From assembly GCA_034506395.1 (NCBI GenBank), contig JAPDPQ010000009.1, positions 107,447-171,446 on the forward strand: DNA of 64,000 nucleotides, written 5' to 3'. The DNA is from a candidate division KSB1 bacterium. Its GTDB lineage: Bacteria; Zhuqueibacterota; Zhuqueibacteria; Thermofontimicrobiales; Thermofontimicrobiaceae. Positions 9,178 to 18,096 of the stretch are shown in pieces (position 1 is the first letter of the stretch; the number at the start of each line of letters is the position of its first letter). Below the pieces are notes generated by a model that saw only the letters and a program-made list of their open reading frames with translations, made no database searches and was not told the DNA's origin. The translations under genes and the position numbers were made by a program.

Positions 9178-9315
9178 CGATGTTCGCTCCATTTTAGTCA
9201 TTTTTATTTTTTTGGATTACTCAATTGACATGCATGTATGAGATCAAGATCCTATGGCGTGCGTGAACTTTATCCGACCAAAAATCCATGATCGCCTTCT
9301 GATGAAATTGCCTTA

Positions 9316-9344
9316 AAGATAAAAATTATCATTTAAAATTGCAA
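9316..9344 (-). promoter_or_regulatory. Promoter of trxA
   Basis: TTGCAA (9344-9339), 17-base spacer, TATCTT (9321-9316) on the minus strand, about 140 bases upstream of the thioredoxin start. The rest of the 9178-9600 gap is AT-rich with no gene. Confidence 0.55.
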
Positions 9345-9524
9345 GCACAATTTAAAAAAATTGATTAAGGAGGATAAGATATAAAATTATTATCTTGGGT
9401 AAATCAGTGATAATCGAATATGCGGAAATTGCAAAATAGCAAAGAGGGCGATAGAGCGATTATTCTGGGGATTTCCTTCAGATCTGGCAAGGATCTCAGC
9501 GTTTCAGAGTTGTCAGAAAAATGC

Positions 9525-9553
9525 TTGATTTTTTGATAGAATTTGATTATCAT
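9525..9553 (+). promoter_or_regulatory. Possible promoter of the NUDIX gene
   Basis: TTGATT (9525-9530), 17-base spacer, TATCAT (9548-9553), about 50 bases before the start codon. Spacing is right but both boxes are imperfect. Confidence 0.35.
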
Positions 9554-9603
9554 AAGCACTATTATGAAACAAACCAAAAAGAGTTAAGCAGGAGAATTCA
9601 TTG

Positions 9604-10029
9604 ATGATTCAAAATCTGACTGAGCTTGATGTCATCCAAGCTGCTGGTGGTTTGCTATGGCGTTCGACTGCTCATGGTAACGAACTGGCGATCATCCATC
9701 GGCCGAAGCATGATGACTGGACATTGCCCAAAGGGAAATTAGAGCCAGGCGAAACCTGGCACGAGGCGGCACTTCGAGAGGTGTTTGAGGAGACAGGGTG
9801 CCAGGCAGAAATTGAAAATTTTGCCGGCTGTGTTTGCTATGTTACGAATAAAGTTCCCAAGTTAGTGCTTTATTGGAATATGAAATTAATTGCTCCGATG
9901 CCGTTTCGGACAAATAATGAGGTAGATCGGCTCCAATGGTGGAGCGCTGACGCTGCGGTAGGCAAACTCACCTACCCCAAAGAACGGGAACTGGTCTTAA
10001 AAAATGTTTCATTATTGCCCTGTTATTAA
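9604..10029 (+). CDS. NUDIX hydrolase (MutT/diadenosine-polyphosphate type)
   Basis: 141 residues from ATG 9604 (a TTG directly before it could also start). AGGAG lies about ten bases upstream. The full Nudix box is present: GKLEPGETWHEAALREVFEE followed by TG, matching G-x5-E-x7-REUxEExGU. The N-terminus VIQAAGGLLWR and the HRPKHDDWTLPKGK context are typical of small Ap4A/Ap6A-type or 8-oxo-dGTPase-like members; the substrate cannot be told from sequence. It hydrolyses a nucleoside diphosphate linked to another group, in the cytosol, using Mg. Transcribed in the opposite direction to trxA. 132 bases later the trypsin-like gene follows on the same strand, so the two may share a transcript. 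Confidence 0.9.
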   Translation: MIQNLTELDVIQAAGGLLWRSTAHGNELAIIHRPKHDDWTLPKGKLEPGETWHEAALREVFEETGCQAEIENFAGCVCYVTNKVPKLVLYWNMKLIAPMPFRTNNEVDRLQWWSADAAVGKLTYPKERELVLKNVSLLPCY

Positions 10030-10161
10030 ATCTCAATTTCATGGGTTGAACATATCCTATCGAGATCCTATCACCACTTTTCATGGCTCGCCATCTCAGT
10101 TGAAAACGATCGCTCGATTAGTCTCTGAAAAAATTTTAATTGAAAGGAAAGAGAGGTTAAC

Positions 10162-11169
10162 ATGCCAACCATCCAACAGATTTTGGCAATACAAAAACGG
10201 GTTCAGTTTGAGCTCATGAAAAAAAAGAACGTTGTCGGCGTCGGGATTGGTTATAAAATGTCAAATCATCGAACCACAGGAGAAATTGGTCTGGTGGTTT
10301 TTGTTTCGGACAAGCTTCCGGCGGCGCAATTAGCCAGCCGAGACGTCATTCCGAAAGCGATTAAGGGAGTCGTCACTGATGTCAAGCCGGTGGGTCGGAT
10401 CATAATTCATAAGTCGCGGACCGAACGTTGGCGCCCAGCGCCGCCTGGGGTGAGTATCGGCCACGAATATGTTACGGCAGGTACCTTCGGTGCAGTTGTG
10501 CGAGATAATGCAACCGGTAAAAAACTGATCCTCTCCAATAATCATGTTTTGGCCAACAGTAATGACGCACGAAAAAAGGACGCCATCGTTCAGCCGGGTC
10601 CCATCGATGGCGGACGCGCTCCGCAGGACTTGATTGCTCAACTGGAACGTTTCGTCCCGATCAGCTTCAAAAAAAGTGAAACGAACGTATGTTCGATCGC
10701 GGCTCGGATCGCCAAAATCGCGAATTATCTTGCCGCGCGGTTTGGTTCAAAATCGCGGTTGGCCCCCTTTCGGATCGAAGATGCCGTGAATGTGGTCGAC
10801 GCAGCGGTCGCATCGCCCTGGGGCGATAGCATTACGGATGAAATTCTCAACTTGGGAACGGTCCATGGCATTGCTGAACCTGAACTAAATATGAAAGTGA
10901 GAAAAAGCGGACGAACCACTGCTGTGACCGAAGGCACGATTACCAGCCTGAATACCATGGTCGAGGTCGGTTATGGCAATGGTAAAAGTGCCATTTTTGA
11001 AAATCAGATCATCACGACCAATATGTCCGCCCCAGGGGATTCTGGCTCCCTGCTGGTAACTGCCGATGGAAATAATGCAGTGGGATTACTATTTGCCGGT
11101 TCTAATGAAGTGACTGTTTTTAACCCAATTCAGCAGGTTTTAGATCTGTTAGAGGTCCATTTTGAGTGA
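10162..11169 (+). CDS. Trypsin-like (S1/Nal1-like) serine protease without signal peptide
   Basis: 335 residues, ATG 10162 preceded by AAAGAGAGG. The triad is readable: His128 in LSNNHVLA, Asp213 in VVDAAVA and Ser294 in APGDSGSLLV, in the order and spacing of chymotrypsin-fold proteins. The N-terminus (KNVVGVGIGYK, about 22-32) resembles the small domain found before the protease domain in bacterial NARROW-LEAF-1-like proteins. There is no signal peptide or membrane segment, so it is predicted cytosolic, which is unusual for a trypsin-fold enzyme. Natural substrate unknown. It follows the NUDIX gene on the same strand. Function as a protease is likely because all three residues are present, but not proven. 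Confidence 0.82.
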   Translation: MPTIQQILAIQKRVQFELMKKKNVVGVGIGYKMSNHRTTGEIGLVVFVSDKLPAAQLASRDVIPKAIKGVVTDVKPVGRIIIHKSRTERWRPAPPGVSIGHEYVTAGTFGAVVRDNATGKKLILSNNHVLANSNDARKKDAIVQPGPIDGGRAPQDLIAQLERFVPISFKKSETNVCSIAARIAKIANYLAARFGSKSRLAPFRIEDAVNVVDAAVASPWGDSITDEILNLGTVHGIAEPELNMKVRKSGRTTAVTEGTITSLNTMVEVGYGNGKSAIFENQIITTNMSAPGDSGSLLVTADGNNAVGLLFAGSNEVTVFNPIQQVLDLLEVHFE

Positions 11170-11482
11170 CATGCTCGAACGTGGTGCTGAAGGTCTTTTT
11201 TGCATAAAGCAGCGCTATTTTTGAAAGCAGTTCGGCCAAGCATTTCGCATTAGTGCAACAGAACTCATCATGAGAAATCCAATAAAATTTTGTTTGGTAG
11301 ATGGATGAAATGGATTGGTGTAATCATCGCCAAAGTAAGGAACTGAACCGCTCTGAAAAGAACCTCCAGAATGAACTTTGCCATAGTTGCGAGGCTCACC
11401 GATACTTAACTCTGAGCGCGAGATCAAATTCTAACCATGGATTTTGCGATTTGGTAAATCAATTTGAGGAAATTTGATAAGC
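11170..11482. other. Intergenic region, nothing recognised
   Basis: No gene, hairpin terminator or strong promoter seen between the trypsin-like gene and the URO-D family gene. A GAGGA at 11466-11470 serves the next start codon. Confidence 0.4.
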
Positions 11483-12490
11483 ATGACGCATCGTGAACGG
11501 ATTCGAACGATCATTTCTGGTAAAGCGGCTGATCGTGTCGGTTTTTGGCTGGGTAAACCCCATCCCGATACGGAGCCGATCTATCTCAACGCCTTCAAGC
11601 AACCCGATATGGAACATATCCGCCAGATGCTTCAAGATGATTTCCGCTGGATATGTCCGCAATGGAACTCCTATAAACATCCTGAGGGGAAACCGATGTG
11701 GGACATGCAACGCAAAGGCAAAGAGCTCAGTGCCGAGGGCGTCTTTGCCGATTGCGAGGATGTCCAGCAAGTTCATGATTTCGATTGGCCGAATCCCGAT
11801 TATCTCGATTTTTCCGAGACATTGGCCGAGCTCAGACAAGCTGGAGATGTATATCGAGCCAGCGGCTTCTGGTGTCCGTTCTTCCATGAGATCGCCGATT
11901 TCTTCGGCATGGAAAATTATTTCATCAAGATGTATACTCATCCTGATGTGGTGCATGCCGTGACCCGTCACGTGATCGATTTTTACCTGGAGGCGAATCG
12001 TCGATTCTTCGAGCAAGCTGGGGATCTGATCGATGCGTTCTTTTTTGGGAATGATTTTGGCACTCAACTCGATCTACTCATCAGCCCTGGATTGTTCGAA
12101 GAGTTCGTGTTTCCTTATTTCAAGGAATTGACCGACCAAGGGCATCGTTATGGCTATCAGGTGATTCTCCATTCCTGTGGTTCGATCTTTAAAGTCATTC
12201 CTCGATTAATTGACCTTGGGGTTGAGGCATTGCACCCACTTCAGGCAAAAGCCAGCAACATGGATGCAGAGATTTTAGCCCGCGAATTTAAGGGGGAGGT
12301 CGCTTTTATTGGTGGCATCGATACGCAGCAAATACTGGTACATGCCAGCCCCGATGAGGTCAAACAAGAAGTACGACGCGTGAAAGCATTGCTTGGTCCG
12401 TGTCTGGTCGTCAGCCCTAGCCACGAAGCGCTATTGCCCAATGTGCCAGCCGAAAATGTGCGGGCCATGGCTGAGGCTGCCCTGGAGTAG
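11483..12490 (+). CDS. Uroporphyrinogen decarboxylase (URO-D) family protein
   Basis: 335 residues from ATG 11483 (MTHRERIRTII); a TTG at 11474 would be too close to the GAGGA box. The fold family is shown by the N-terminal TxRERIRTIISGKAADRVGFW motif, by LHSCGSIFKVIPRLIDLGVEALHPLQ in the second half and by FIGGIDTQQIL near 273. The sequence does not look like true HemE, because the N-terminal motif of heme enzymes is missing. It belongs with the URO-D-like proteins of methyltransferase or unknown function common in anaerobes and FCB genomes. No heme, corrinoid or methyltransferase genes are adjacent, so the substrate is not assigned. Confidence 0.85.
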   Translation: MTHRERIRTIISGKAADRVGFWLGKPHPDTEPIYLNAFKQPDMEHIRQMLQDDFRWICPQWNSYKHPEGKPMWDMQRKGKELSAEGVFADCEDVQQVHDFDWPNPDYLDFSETLAELRQAGDVYRASGFWCPFFHEIADFFGMENYFIKMYTHPDVVHAVTRHVIDFYLEANRRFFEQAGDLIDAFFFGNDFGTQLDLLISPGLFEEFVFPYFKELTDQGHRYGYQVILHSCGSIFKVIPRLIDLGVEALHPLQAKASNMDAEILAREFKGEVAFIGGIDTQQILVHASPDEVKQEVRRVKALLGPCLVVSPSHEALLPNVPAENVRAMAEAALE

Positions 12491-12551
12491 ATGATTGACG
12501 TTTTCAATCTAATTAGTGCGTCAACGAAAACGATTAAATTTTTAGCCAACC

Positions 12552-12577
12552 GTCATTCCGAACGAAGTGAGGAATCT
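12552..12577. repeat. Half-copy of the GTCATTCCGA..GAGGAATCT repeat
   Basis: GTCATTCCGAACGAAGTGAG followed by GAATCT lies between two convergent genes. It matches the left arm of the element at 40327 with two changes; no clear right arm is nearby. It may be a decayed copy. Confidence 0.6.
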
Positions 12578-12651
12578 GGTCACTTTGAGGTTATTTCATT
12601 TACCGATTTCTCCTTTGGGTCGAAATAATTAGGTGAGTTTCCGTTCAGGTA

Positions 12652-13701
12652 CTAATTCCCTACATATCTGGAATAGAGGCTGCGCGCAATTGCTGTATCG
12701 GTGGTTCCTTTGACAATTGCCCGGCCATCGGGAAAAATGGATAATTCATAATTTTCGATCTCAAAGCGGATCAAATACTCATTGGCTTTCACCACACCCA
12801 GTTCCGCAAGCTGGATGGCTAATCGAGGGAGATCGAGCTGGGTTTGTTTAAATGGCAGAATCTGCACCGCATTGCGGCCGCACAGCGTAGTGAAGGCACT
12901 GCCGTGCTTGCCCTCAAGGTAATCGAACCACCGCTGATTGCAGACCGGGCAGTTCTTCTGAATTTTTTCTTTCGCAATATCAATAGTCTGATAGCTATTC
13001 TGCCAGACATCGATGCTGATCAAATTGCGATTGATCGCTGCCTTGTTCCCGATTATTATTTTGATCGCTTCGGCAGATTGAATGGAGGCGATTATCGCGA
13101 CGATGGAAGCCAAAACACCGACAGTTTCGCAGGTCGGGACTGTTCCCGGTTCGGGGATTTTTTCCATCACGCATCGAAGGCAAGCAGTTTCTCCGGGGAG
13201 AATAGTCATGGTCAGACCATAGGATTCGATCGCAGCACCGTAAATCCAAGGACGGCTGTGCTTCACACACGCCTCATTCAATAGAAATCGGGTCTCAAAA
13301 TTATCCGTAGCATCGATGATCACATCGACATCATTGATCAGCGATTCGATATTGAATCGATTGGCATCGGCAATGATTGCTTCGGTGTTGATCGTGGAAT
13401 TGATCTGCTGGATGCGGTGCTGAGCTGCAATGGCCTTAGGCAATCCCTCCTTGACATCATGTTCCTCATACAAAAGCTGACGCTGCAGGTTATTCAATTC
13501 TAAAAAATCGCGATCGACTAACTTTAGATAGCCCACTCCGGCACGCGCCAGGATCGACGCCGAGGCCGCCCCAAGGCCGCCGCATCCCAAGATCATCACC
13601 CGACCCCGGGCTAACTTTTCCTGCCCTGCCGGGCCGATCTCCTGAAACGCTATTTGGCGCGCATAGCGCTCGAACTCTTCTGAACCGAAATTTGTCTTCA
13701 T
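12652..13701 (-). CDS. ThiF/MoeB/HesA family E1-like adenylyltransferase
   Basis: 349 residues. Adenylates the C-terminal glycine of a small ubiquitin-like sulfur carrier. Nucleotide-binding ILGCGGLGAA is at 38-47, RxxLLY at 75-79, ATDN at 131-134, a zinc site is made by Cys174, Cys177, Cys251 and Cys254, and Cys191 in TCETVGVL fits the catalytic cysteine. About 90 residues after the zinc site (260-349) form an extra C-terminal domain with two LPRLAIQLAEL/IRFEIENYEL segments, suggesting a sulfur-carrier-binding or ubiquitin-like module. No thiS, moaD or rhodanese is near, so thiamine, molybdopterin or cysteine pathways cannot be chosen. Convergent with the URO-D gene. Confidence 0.88.
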   Translation of the reverse strand: MKTNFGSEEFERYARQIAFQEIGPAGQEKLARGRVMILGCGGLGAASASILARAGVGYLKLVDRDFLELNNLQRQLLYEEHDVKEGLPKAIAAQHRIQQINSTINTEAIIADANRFNIESLINDVDVIIDATDNFETRFLLNEACVKHSRPWIYGAAIESYGLTMTILPGETACLRCVMEKIPEPGTVPTCETVGVLASIVAIIASIQSAEAIKIIIGNKAAINRNLISIDVWQNSYQTIDIAKEKIQKNCPVCNQRWFDYLEGKHGSAFTTLCGRNAVQILPFKQTQLDLPRLAIQLAELGVVKANEYLIRFEIENYELSIFPDGRAIVKGTTDTAIARSLYSRYVGN

Positions 13702-13847
13702 GCAGTCTTTTGAAATTTATATGACCATACCGAATTTTTAAAATAGCTCAATTTTCATGACCTCATTGAGCTAAACTCCTTTCCTTGATTCGCGATATTG
13801 CCAGTTCGGTTTTCATCAATGATTCTCAGTTGAAATTGAGTTCCATT

Positions 13848-14147
13848 CTATTCTTTCCTCTGAGCCAGTATCTTATTCAGTGTATCTGATATTTGGAACA
13901 GTACCATCACGACTTCGAGGTAAACGCGAACCAGGATCACATAGATGACAAAAACGATTGGGGAGAGCAGAATGGTAAGCAGACCAGCGAAGAAACTGGC
14001 CCGAAATCCCCAGGCGATGAAGAAAAAGGCGCCGACCGCGGCCCCGAGAATCCCGATGACAAATAACGTTTGAATCACCTTTGGAACGATGAATTCTGAA
14101 AATGAGAAGTCAAATAATGTGGTAAAAAAGCCCTTCGGTTCTTCCAT
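13848..14147 (-). CDS. DUF4282 family small membrane protein
   Basis: 99 residues. FFTTLFDFSFSEFIVPKVIQ at the N-terminus is the DUF4282 signature, followed by two membrane segments (about 28-52 and 58-82) and a charged tail. ATG 14147 has AGGGAGGA just upstream. The family has no known biochemical role. The gene stands alone between dnaE and the E1-like gene. Confidence 0.8.
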   Translation of the reverse strand: MEEPKGFFTTLFDFSFSEFIVPKVIQTLFVIGILGAAVGAFFFIAWGFRASFFAGLLTILLSPIVFVIYVILVRVYLEVVMVLFQISDTLNKILAQRKE

Positions 14148-14428
14148 GGTTCCTCCCTGCGAGTAATTTAACTTTTGGAAAATCGAATTTGATAAATTGA
14201 GATTTGAGAAAATGAGTTTTAAAATCCTATTCGGAGTGACCGCTATGGCCCATTTGATCGAATGAAAATCTCCGCCTCACATTGCGATTCACATGGCATT
14301 CTGAGAATTAGGTTATCGAACGACAAAAAGATCGCACGGTTGACACATTTACCCGTGGAGGGGCAAAAAGTTCCCAACGCATGATGACATCGGCTGGGCA
14401 TTTTACGAATTTATTTCGGTCTAGCTTA

Positions 14429-17400
14429 TTACAAAGATCGGGGCTGAAGTTCAATGCAAATGTTTTCTAAGCCGATAATGTTCGACAATTGGGAGATCAG
14501 AGCCGAGGAAGGTTGAGCAGTGATTTTTTTCGAAAGAAACGTATATTCACCGTTTTCGGGCGTTTTCAGATTGATCAACACGGGCACGGATCCTCGATTT
14601 TTCGTCAGAATATTTTTGATTTCGCGCAAATGATGTTCGCTCTGCTGATTAACTTGGAGGGAAAATTTAATATTTTTGACGCAGCGTTCCCATACCTGAT
14701 CGATGGGGATCAAATCATCGCACAAAATTTTCGCCTCGTCATTGCCATTTTTCATCGAGACTTTTCCGATCACCAGGAGAATGGAATCTTCGTGGACAAT
14801 TTGTCGATGCTTTTCAAACGCATCAGCAAAGATGATCAGCTCCCCAGTCGCGGTCAAATCTTCAATGGTCACAAAAGCCATCGGCCGATTTTTGCGGTCA
14901 AAATGCTTTTTGATGCCAGTAATCATGGCGATCGTTTTTAGCTCGGCCTTATCGCTAAGGAAACGGAGCTGATCCAGCGTATGTTGGGAGAACATTTTCA
15001 GCTCAATGCTGTACCTGGAGAGCGGATGTCCAGAGAAGTAAAATCCGAGCAGATCCTTCTCTCGGCTCAATTGCTCAGAATGGCTCCATGGAGCTACGTC
15101 TGGCAACGGTGGTGTATCCGGGCCGATACTGGGCCCACTTGCATCAAAAATGCTGGTCTGACCATTAGCGCGATGCAGATGGATGCGCTGAGCGTAATTG
15201 GCAGCCAGATCGATACTCTGCATCAATTGGGCGCGATGGCCTTGGAGCGAATCCATTGCCCCTGCCTGGATGAGGCTTTCCAGCACCTTTTTATTGACCA
15301 GCCGGCCATCGACATGAGCAACGAGGTCAAAAATGGTTTTGAACCGACCAAGTTTTTTTCGAGCCGCCAGGATCGAATTAATGGCATTCCTGCCAACATT
15401 TTTGATCGCACCCAAACCGTAGCGGATCGCCTGATTTACAACGGTGAACTCGAATTCACTCTCATTCACATCTGGTGGCAAAATTGTGAGGCCCATTCGT
15501 TTGCACTCATCGATGAGCACCACGATGCGGCTGGTGTCGCTGATTTCGCTAGTTAGGTTCGCGGCCATAAATTCGGCTGGGTAATGGGCTTTGAGATAGG
15601 CGGTCTGATAGGCGATCAGCGAATAGCCGGCTGCATGAGATTTGTTAAAGCCGTAGCCAGCAAATTTAACAATGAGGTCAAAAATTTCATTCGAGATGGC
15701 AGGGGAAATGCCTTTTTTTTCCGCACCAGCGACGAACTGCTCGCGCATCTGTTTTATCTGCTCGAGCTTCTTCTTGCTGATTGCGCGCCGCAATAGATCA
15801 GCCCCTCCGAGACTGAATCCCGCTAGCTCACTGGCAACTCGCATCACCTGCTCCTGGTAGATCATGACGCCATAGGTCTCTTTGAGGATCGGCTCCATGA
15901 GCGGATGGAGATACTCGATTTTTTGCTCCCCATGTTTGCGAGCGATGAAATCGTCGATCATGTCCATTGGGCCAGGTCGATACAGCGCGTTCATTGCAAT
16001 CAAATCGCCGATCCGCTCTGGTTTCAGACGACGCAGGCAATCCCTCATGCCCGAACTTTCAAATTGGAATATCGCAACGGTCTCTCCGTTACAGAAGATC
16101 TGGAACGTCGCCGGATCGTCTAATGGCAATTGATCCAAGTCCAATTCAATGCCGCGGTTCTTGAGCAATTTGAGGGTATGATCGATTACGGTCAGCGTGC
16201 GCAAGCCCAGAAAGTCCATTTTCAATACGCCGATCTTCTCCAGGGTTTTCATGTCGTATTGGGTGGTTACATCGCCTTGGCTGGATTTGAACAAGGGCGT
16301 ATAGTTGGTCAACTCGTCCGGGGTGATGACAACACCAGCGGCGTGGGTTGAAGCATGTCGCGCCAGCCCTTCGAGAATGAGCGAGTTCTCGATCAATTTC
16401 CGATGCAACTCATCTTGTTCGACCACCTGGCGAAGCTCAGCCACCTGTTCTAGCGCCTTTTCCAGCGTTGTGCCGAGTTTTTCTGGGATCATTTTAGCAA
16501 TTTTATCGACTTCGCTAAGGCTCATTTTCAGCACGCGACCGACATCGCGAATCACACCGCGCGCTGCCATGGTGCCAAAGGTGATGATCTGAGTGACGTT
16601 TTGTTCGCCATATTTCTTCTTGACGTACTGGATGATTTCCTCCCTGCGCTCAAAGCAGAAATCGATGTCGATATCCGGCATGCTCACGCGCTCAGGATTG
16701 AGAAACCGCTCAAACAGGAGATCATATTGGATCGGATCGATATTGGTGATGCGTAAGACATAAGCGACAAGGCTGCCAGCCGCTGATCCACGTCCTGGTC
16801 CCACTGGGATCTTCTCCTTGCGAGCATGATCAATGAAATCCTTCACAATCAAAAAATAACCAGCATAGCCCATTTTTTTAATGATGTCCAATTCGTAGGT
16901 CAAGCGCGCTTCCAGCTCGGGCGTGACCTGGGGATACCGTTCTCGCAGTCCTTGTTCCGCTAATAGCTGCAAATAATCATCCAGAGATATGTTGCCATAT
17001 GCCTCAGGCACTTGATAGCGAGGCAAATGAACGCTTTTCAGGTCGAGCGTTAGATTGCATTTATCGGCCACCAAACGGGTATTTCGAAGCGCCTCGGGAA
17101 AATCATGGAAAAGCTGCTTCATTTCCTCAGGCGATTTGAAATAGACCTCGTTGGTGTTAAAGCGCATGCGGTTCTCTTCTTCCAAAGATTTGCCGGTTTG
17201 CAGACAAAGCAGGATGTCGTGAGCAAAAGCATGTTCGCGTTTCAAGTAATGAGTATCATTGGTGGCGACCATTGGGATATTGAGCTTGTTGCTCAATTGC
17301 GCGATGCCTTGAATGGCGATTTCCTCTTCGGGGATCTTGTGGCGATGAATTTCAAAATAAAAATCATCATGAAAGATGTCCTTGAATTCGAGGGCGGCCC

Positions 17401-17875
17401 GCTCAGCCGCAGCCAGATCCTGTTGCAAAATGCGCTGCGGCACCTCCCCCTTTAAACAAGCCGATAATGCAATAAGCCCGTCAGCATGCTGACGAAGCAG
17501 TTCCTTATCGATACGCGGCTTGTAATAAAATCCTTCCAAAAAGCCTGCCGACACCAGCTTCATGAGGTTCTTATAGCCCGTCTCGTTTTTCGCCAGCAGG
17601 ATCAGATGAAACGACGCATCTTTAGCTCCTTTCGCAGAAGATCGGTCGAACCGACTGCCGGGAGCGATGTATACCTCAGCGCCAATAATCGGTTTGATGC
17701 CAGCCTCGCGCGCTTTGGTATAGAATTCAATCGCACCGAACATATTGCCATGATCGGTCAAAGCCAGGGTATCCATCCCAAATTCCCGGCACGCTTCGAT
17801 GAGATCTTCGATTTTGCAGGCGCCATCTAATAAGCTATAATGCGAATGATTATGAAGATGAACAAAATCGCTCAT
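14429..17875 (-). CDS. dnaE: DNA polymerase III alpha subunit
   Basis: 1148 residues from ATG 17875 (MSDFVHLHNHSHYSLLDGA), the canonical DnaE1 start; an upstream TTG at 17914 would add 13 unconserved residues. PHP domain at 1-280 (HNHSHYSL, ALTDHGNM), catalytic palm with PDIDIDF at 400-406 carrying two of the three catalytic aspartates, the GPGRGSAAGS motif at 359-368, tandem HhH region past 780 and an OB fold near 960-1050 (IAMITGIKKHF). Replicative polymerase of the chromosome, acting with the beta clamp and tau/gamma complex. The length and PHP residues fit an intact enzyme. It appears monocistronic, with the next gene upstream separated by a terminator (18043-18087). Confidence 0.97.
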   Translation of the reverse strand: MSDFVHLHNHSHYSLLDGACKIEDLIEACREFGMDTLALTDHGNMFGAIEFYTKAREAGIKPIIGAEVYIAPGSRFDRSSAKGAKDASFHLILLAKNETGYKNLMKLVSAGFLEGFYYKPRIDKELLRQHADGLIALSACLKGEVPQRILQQDLAAAERAALEFKDIFHDDFYFEIHRHKIPEEEIAIQGIAQLSNKLNIPMVATNDTHYLKREHAFAHDILLCLQTGKSLEEENRMRFNTNEVYFKSPEEMKQLFHDFPEALRNTRLVADKCNLTLDLKSVHLPRYQVPEAYGNISLDDYLQLLAEQGLRERYPQVTPELEARLTYELDIIKKMGYAGYFLIVKDFIDHARKEKIPVGPGRGSAAGSLVAYVLRITNIDPIQYDLLFERFLNPERVSMPDIDIDFCFERREEIIQYVKKKYGEQNVTQIITFGTMAARGVIRDVGRVLKMSLSEVDKIAKMIPEKLGTTLEKALEQVAELRQVVEQDELHRKLIENSLILEGLARHASTHAAGVVITPDELTNYTPLFKSSQGDVTTQYDMKTLEKIGVLKMDFLGLRTLTVIDHTLKLLKNRGIELDLDQLPLDDPATFQIFCNGETVAIFQFESSGMRDCLRRLKPERIGDLIAMNALYRPGPMDMIDDFIARKHGEQKIEYLHPLMEPILKETYGVMIYQEQVMRVASELAGFSLGGADLLRRAISKKKLEQIKQMREQFVAGAEKKGISPAISNEIFDLIVKFAGYGFNKSHAAGYSLIAYQTAYLKAHYPAEFMAANLTSEISDTSRIVVLIDECKRMGLTILPPDVNESEFEFTVVNQAIRYGLGAIKNVGRNAINSILAARKKLGRFKTIFDLVAHVDGRLVNKKVLESLIQAGAMDSLQGHRAQLMQSIDLAANYAQRIHLHRANGQTSIFDASGPSIGPDTPPLPDVAPWSHSEQLSREKDLLGFYFSGHPLSRYSIELKMFSQHTLDQLRFLSDKAELKTIAMITGIKKHFDRKNRPMAFVTIEDLTATGELIIFADAFEKHRQIVHEDSILLVIGKVSMKNGNDEAKILCDDLIPIDQVWERCVKNIKFSLQVNQQSEHHLREIKNILTKNRGSVPVLINLKTPENGEYTFLSKKITAQPSSALISQLSNIIGLENICIELQPRSL

Positions 17876-18042
17876 AAAGCCGATGTCCCAAATTTTGAAA
17901 CCACTTTCCAGCAAATCAAATGAAAAATGATAAACTTCCGAGATTGCCTGCTACTACCGACAAACAACAATATTGGAATATTGGGAAAATAGCAATGCCG
18001 TGGCCATCATCTGGCTTTATAGGTAGGTCGCTGCCGCAGGGT

Positions 18043-18087
18043 AAAAAGGGCTGGAAACCAGCTCTGCTTATGAACTGGTTCCCAGCC
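18043..18087 (-). terminator. Terminator of the TPR protein gene
   Basis: GGCTGGAAACCAG (18049-18061) pairs with CTGGTTCCCAGCC (18075-18087) with one mismatch. On the minus strand it is followed by CTTTTTAC. It lies ten bases after the stop of the gene at 18097. Confidence 0.8.
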
Positions 18088-18096
18088 GAAAGTAGA

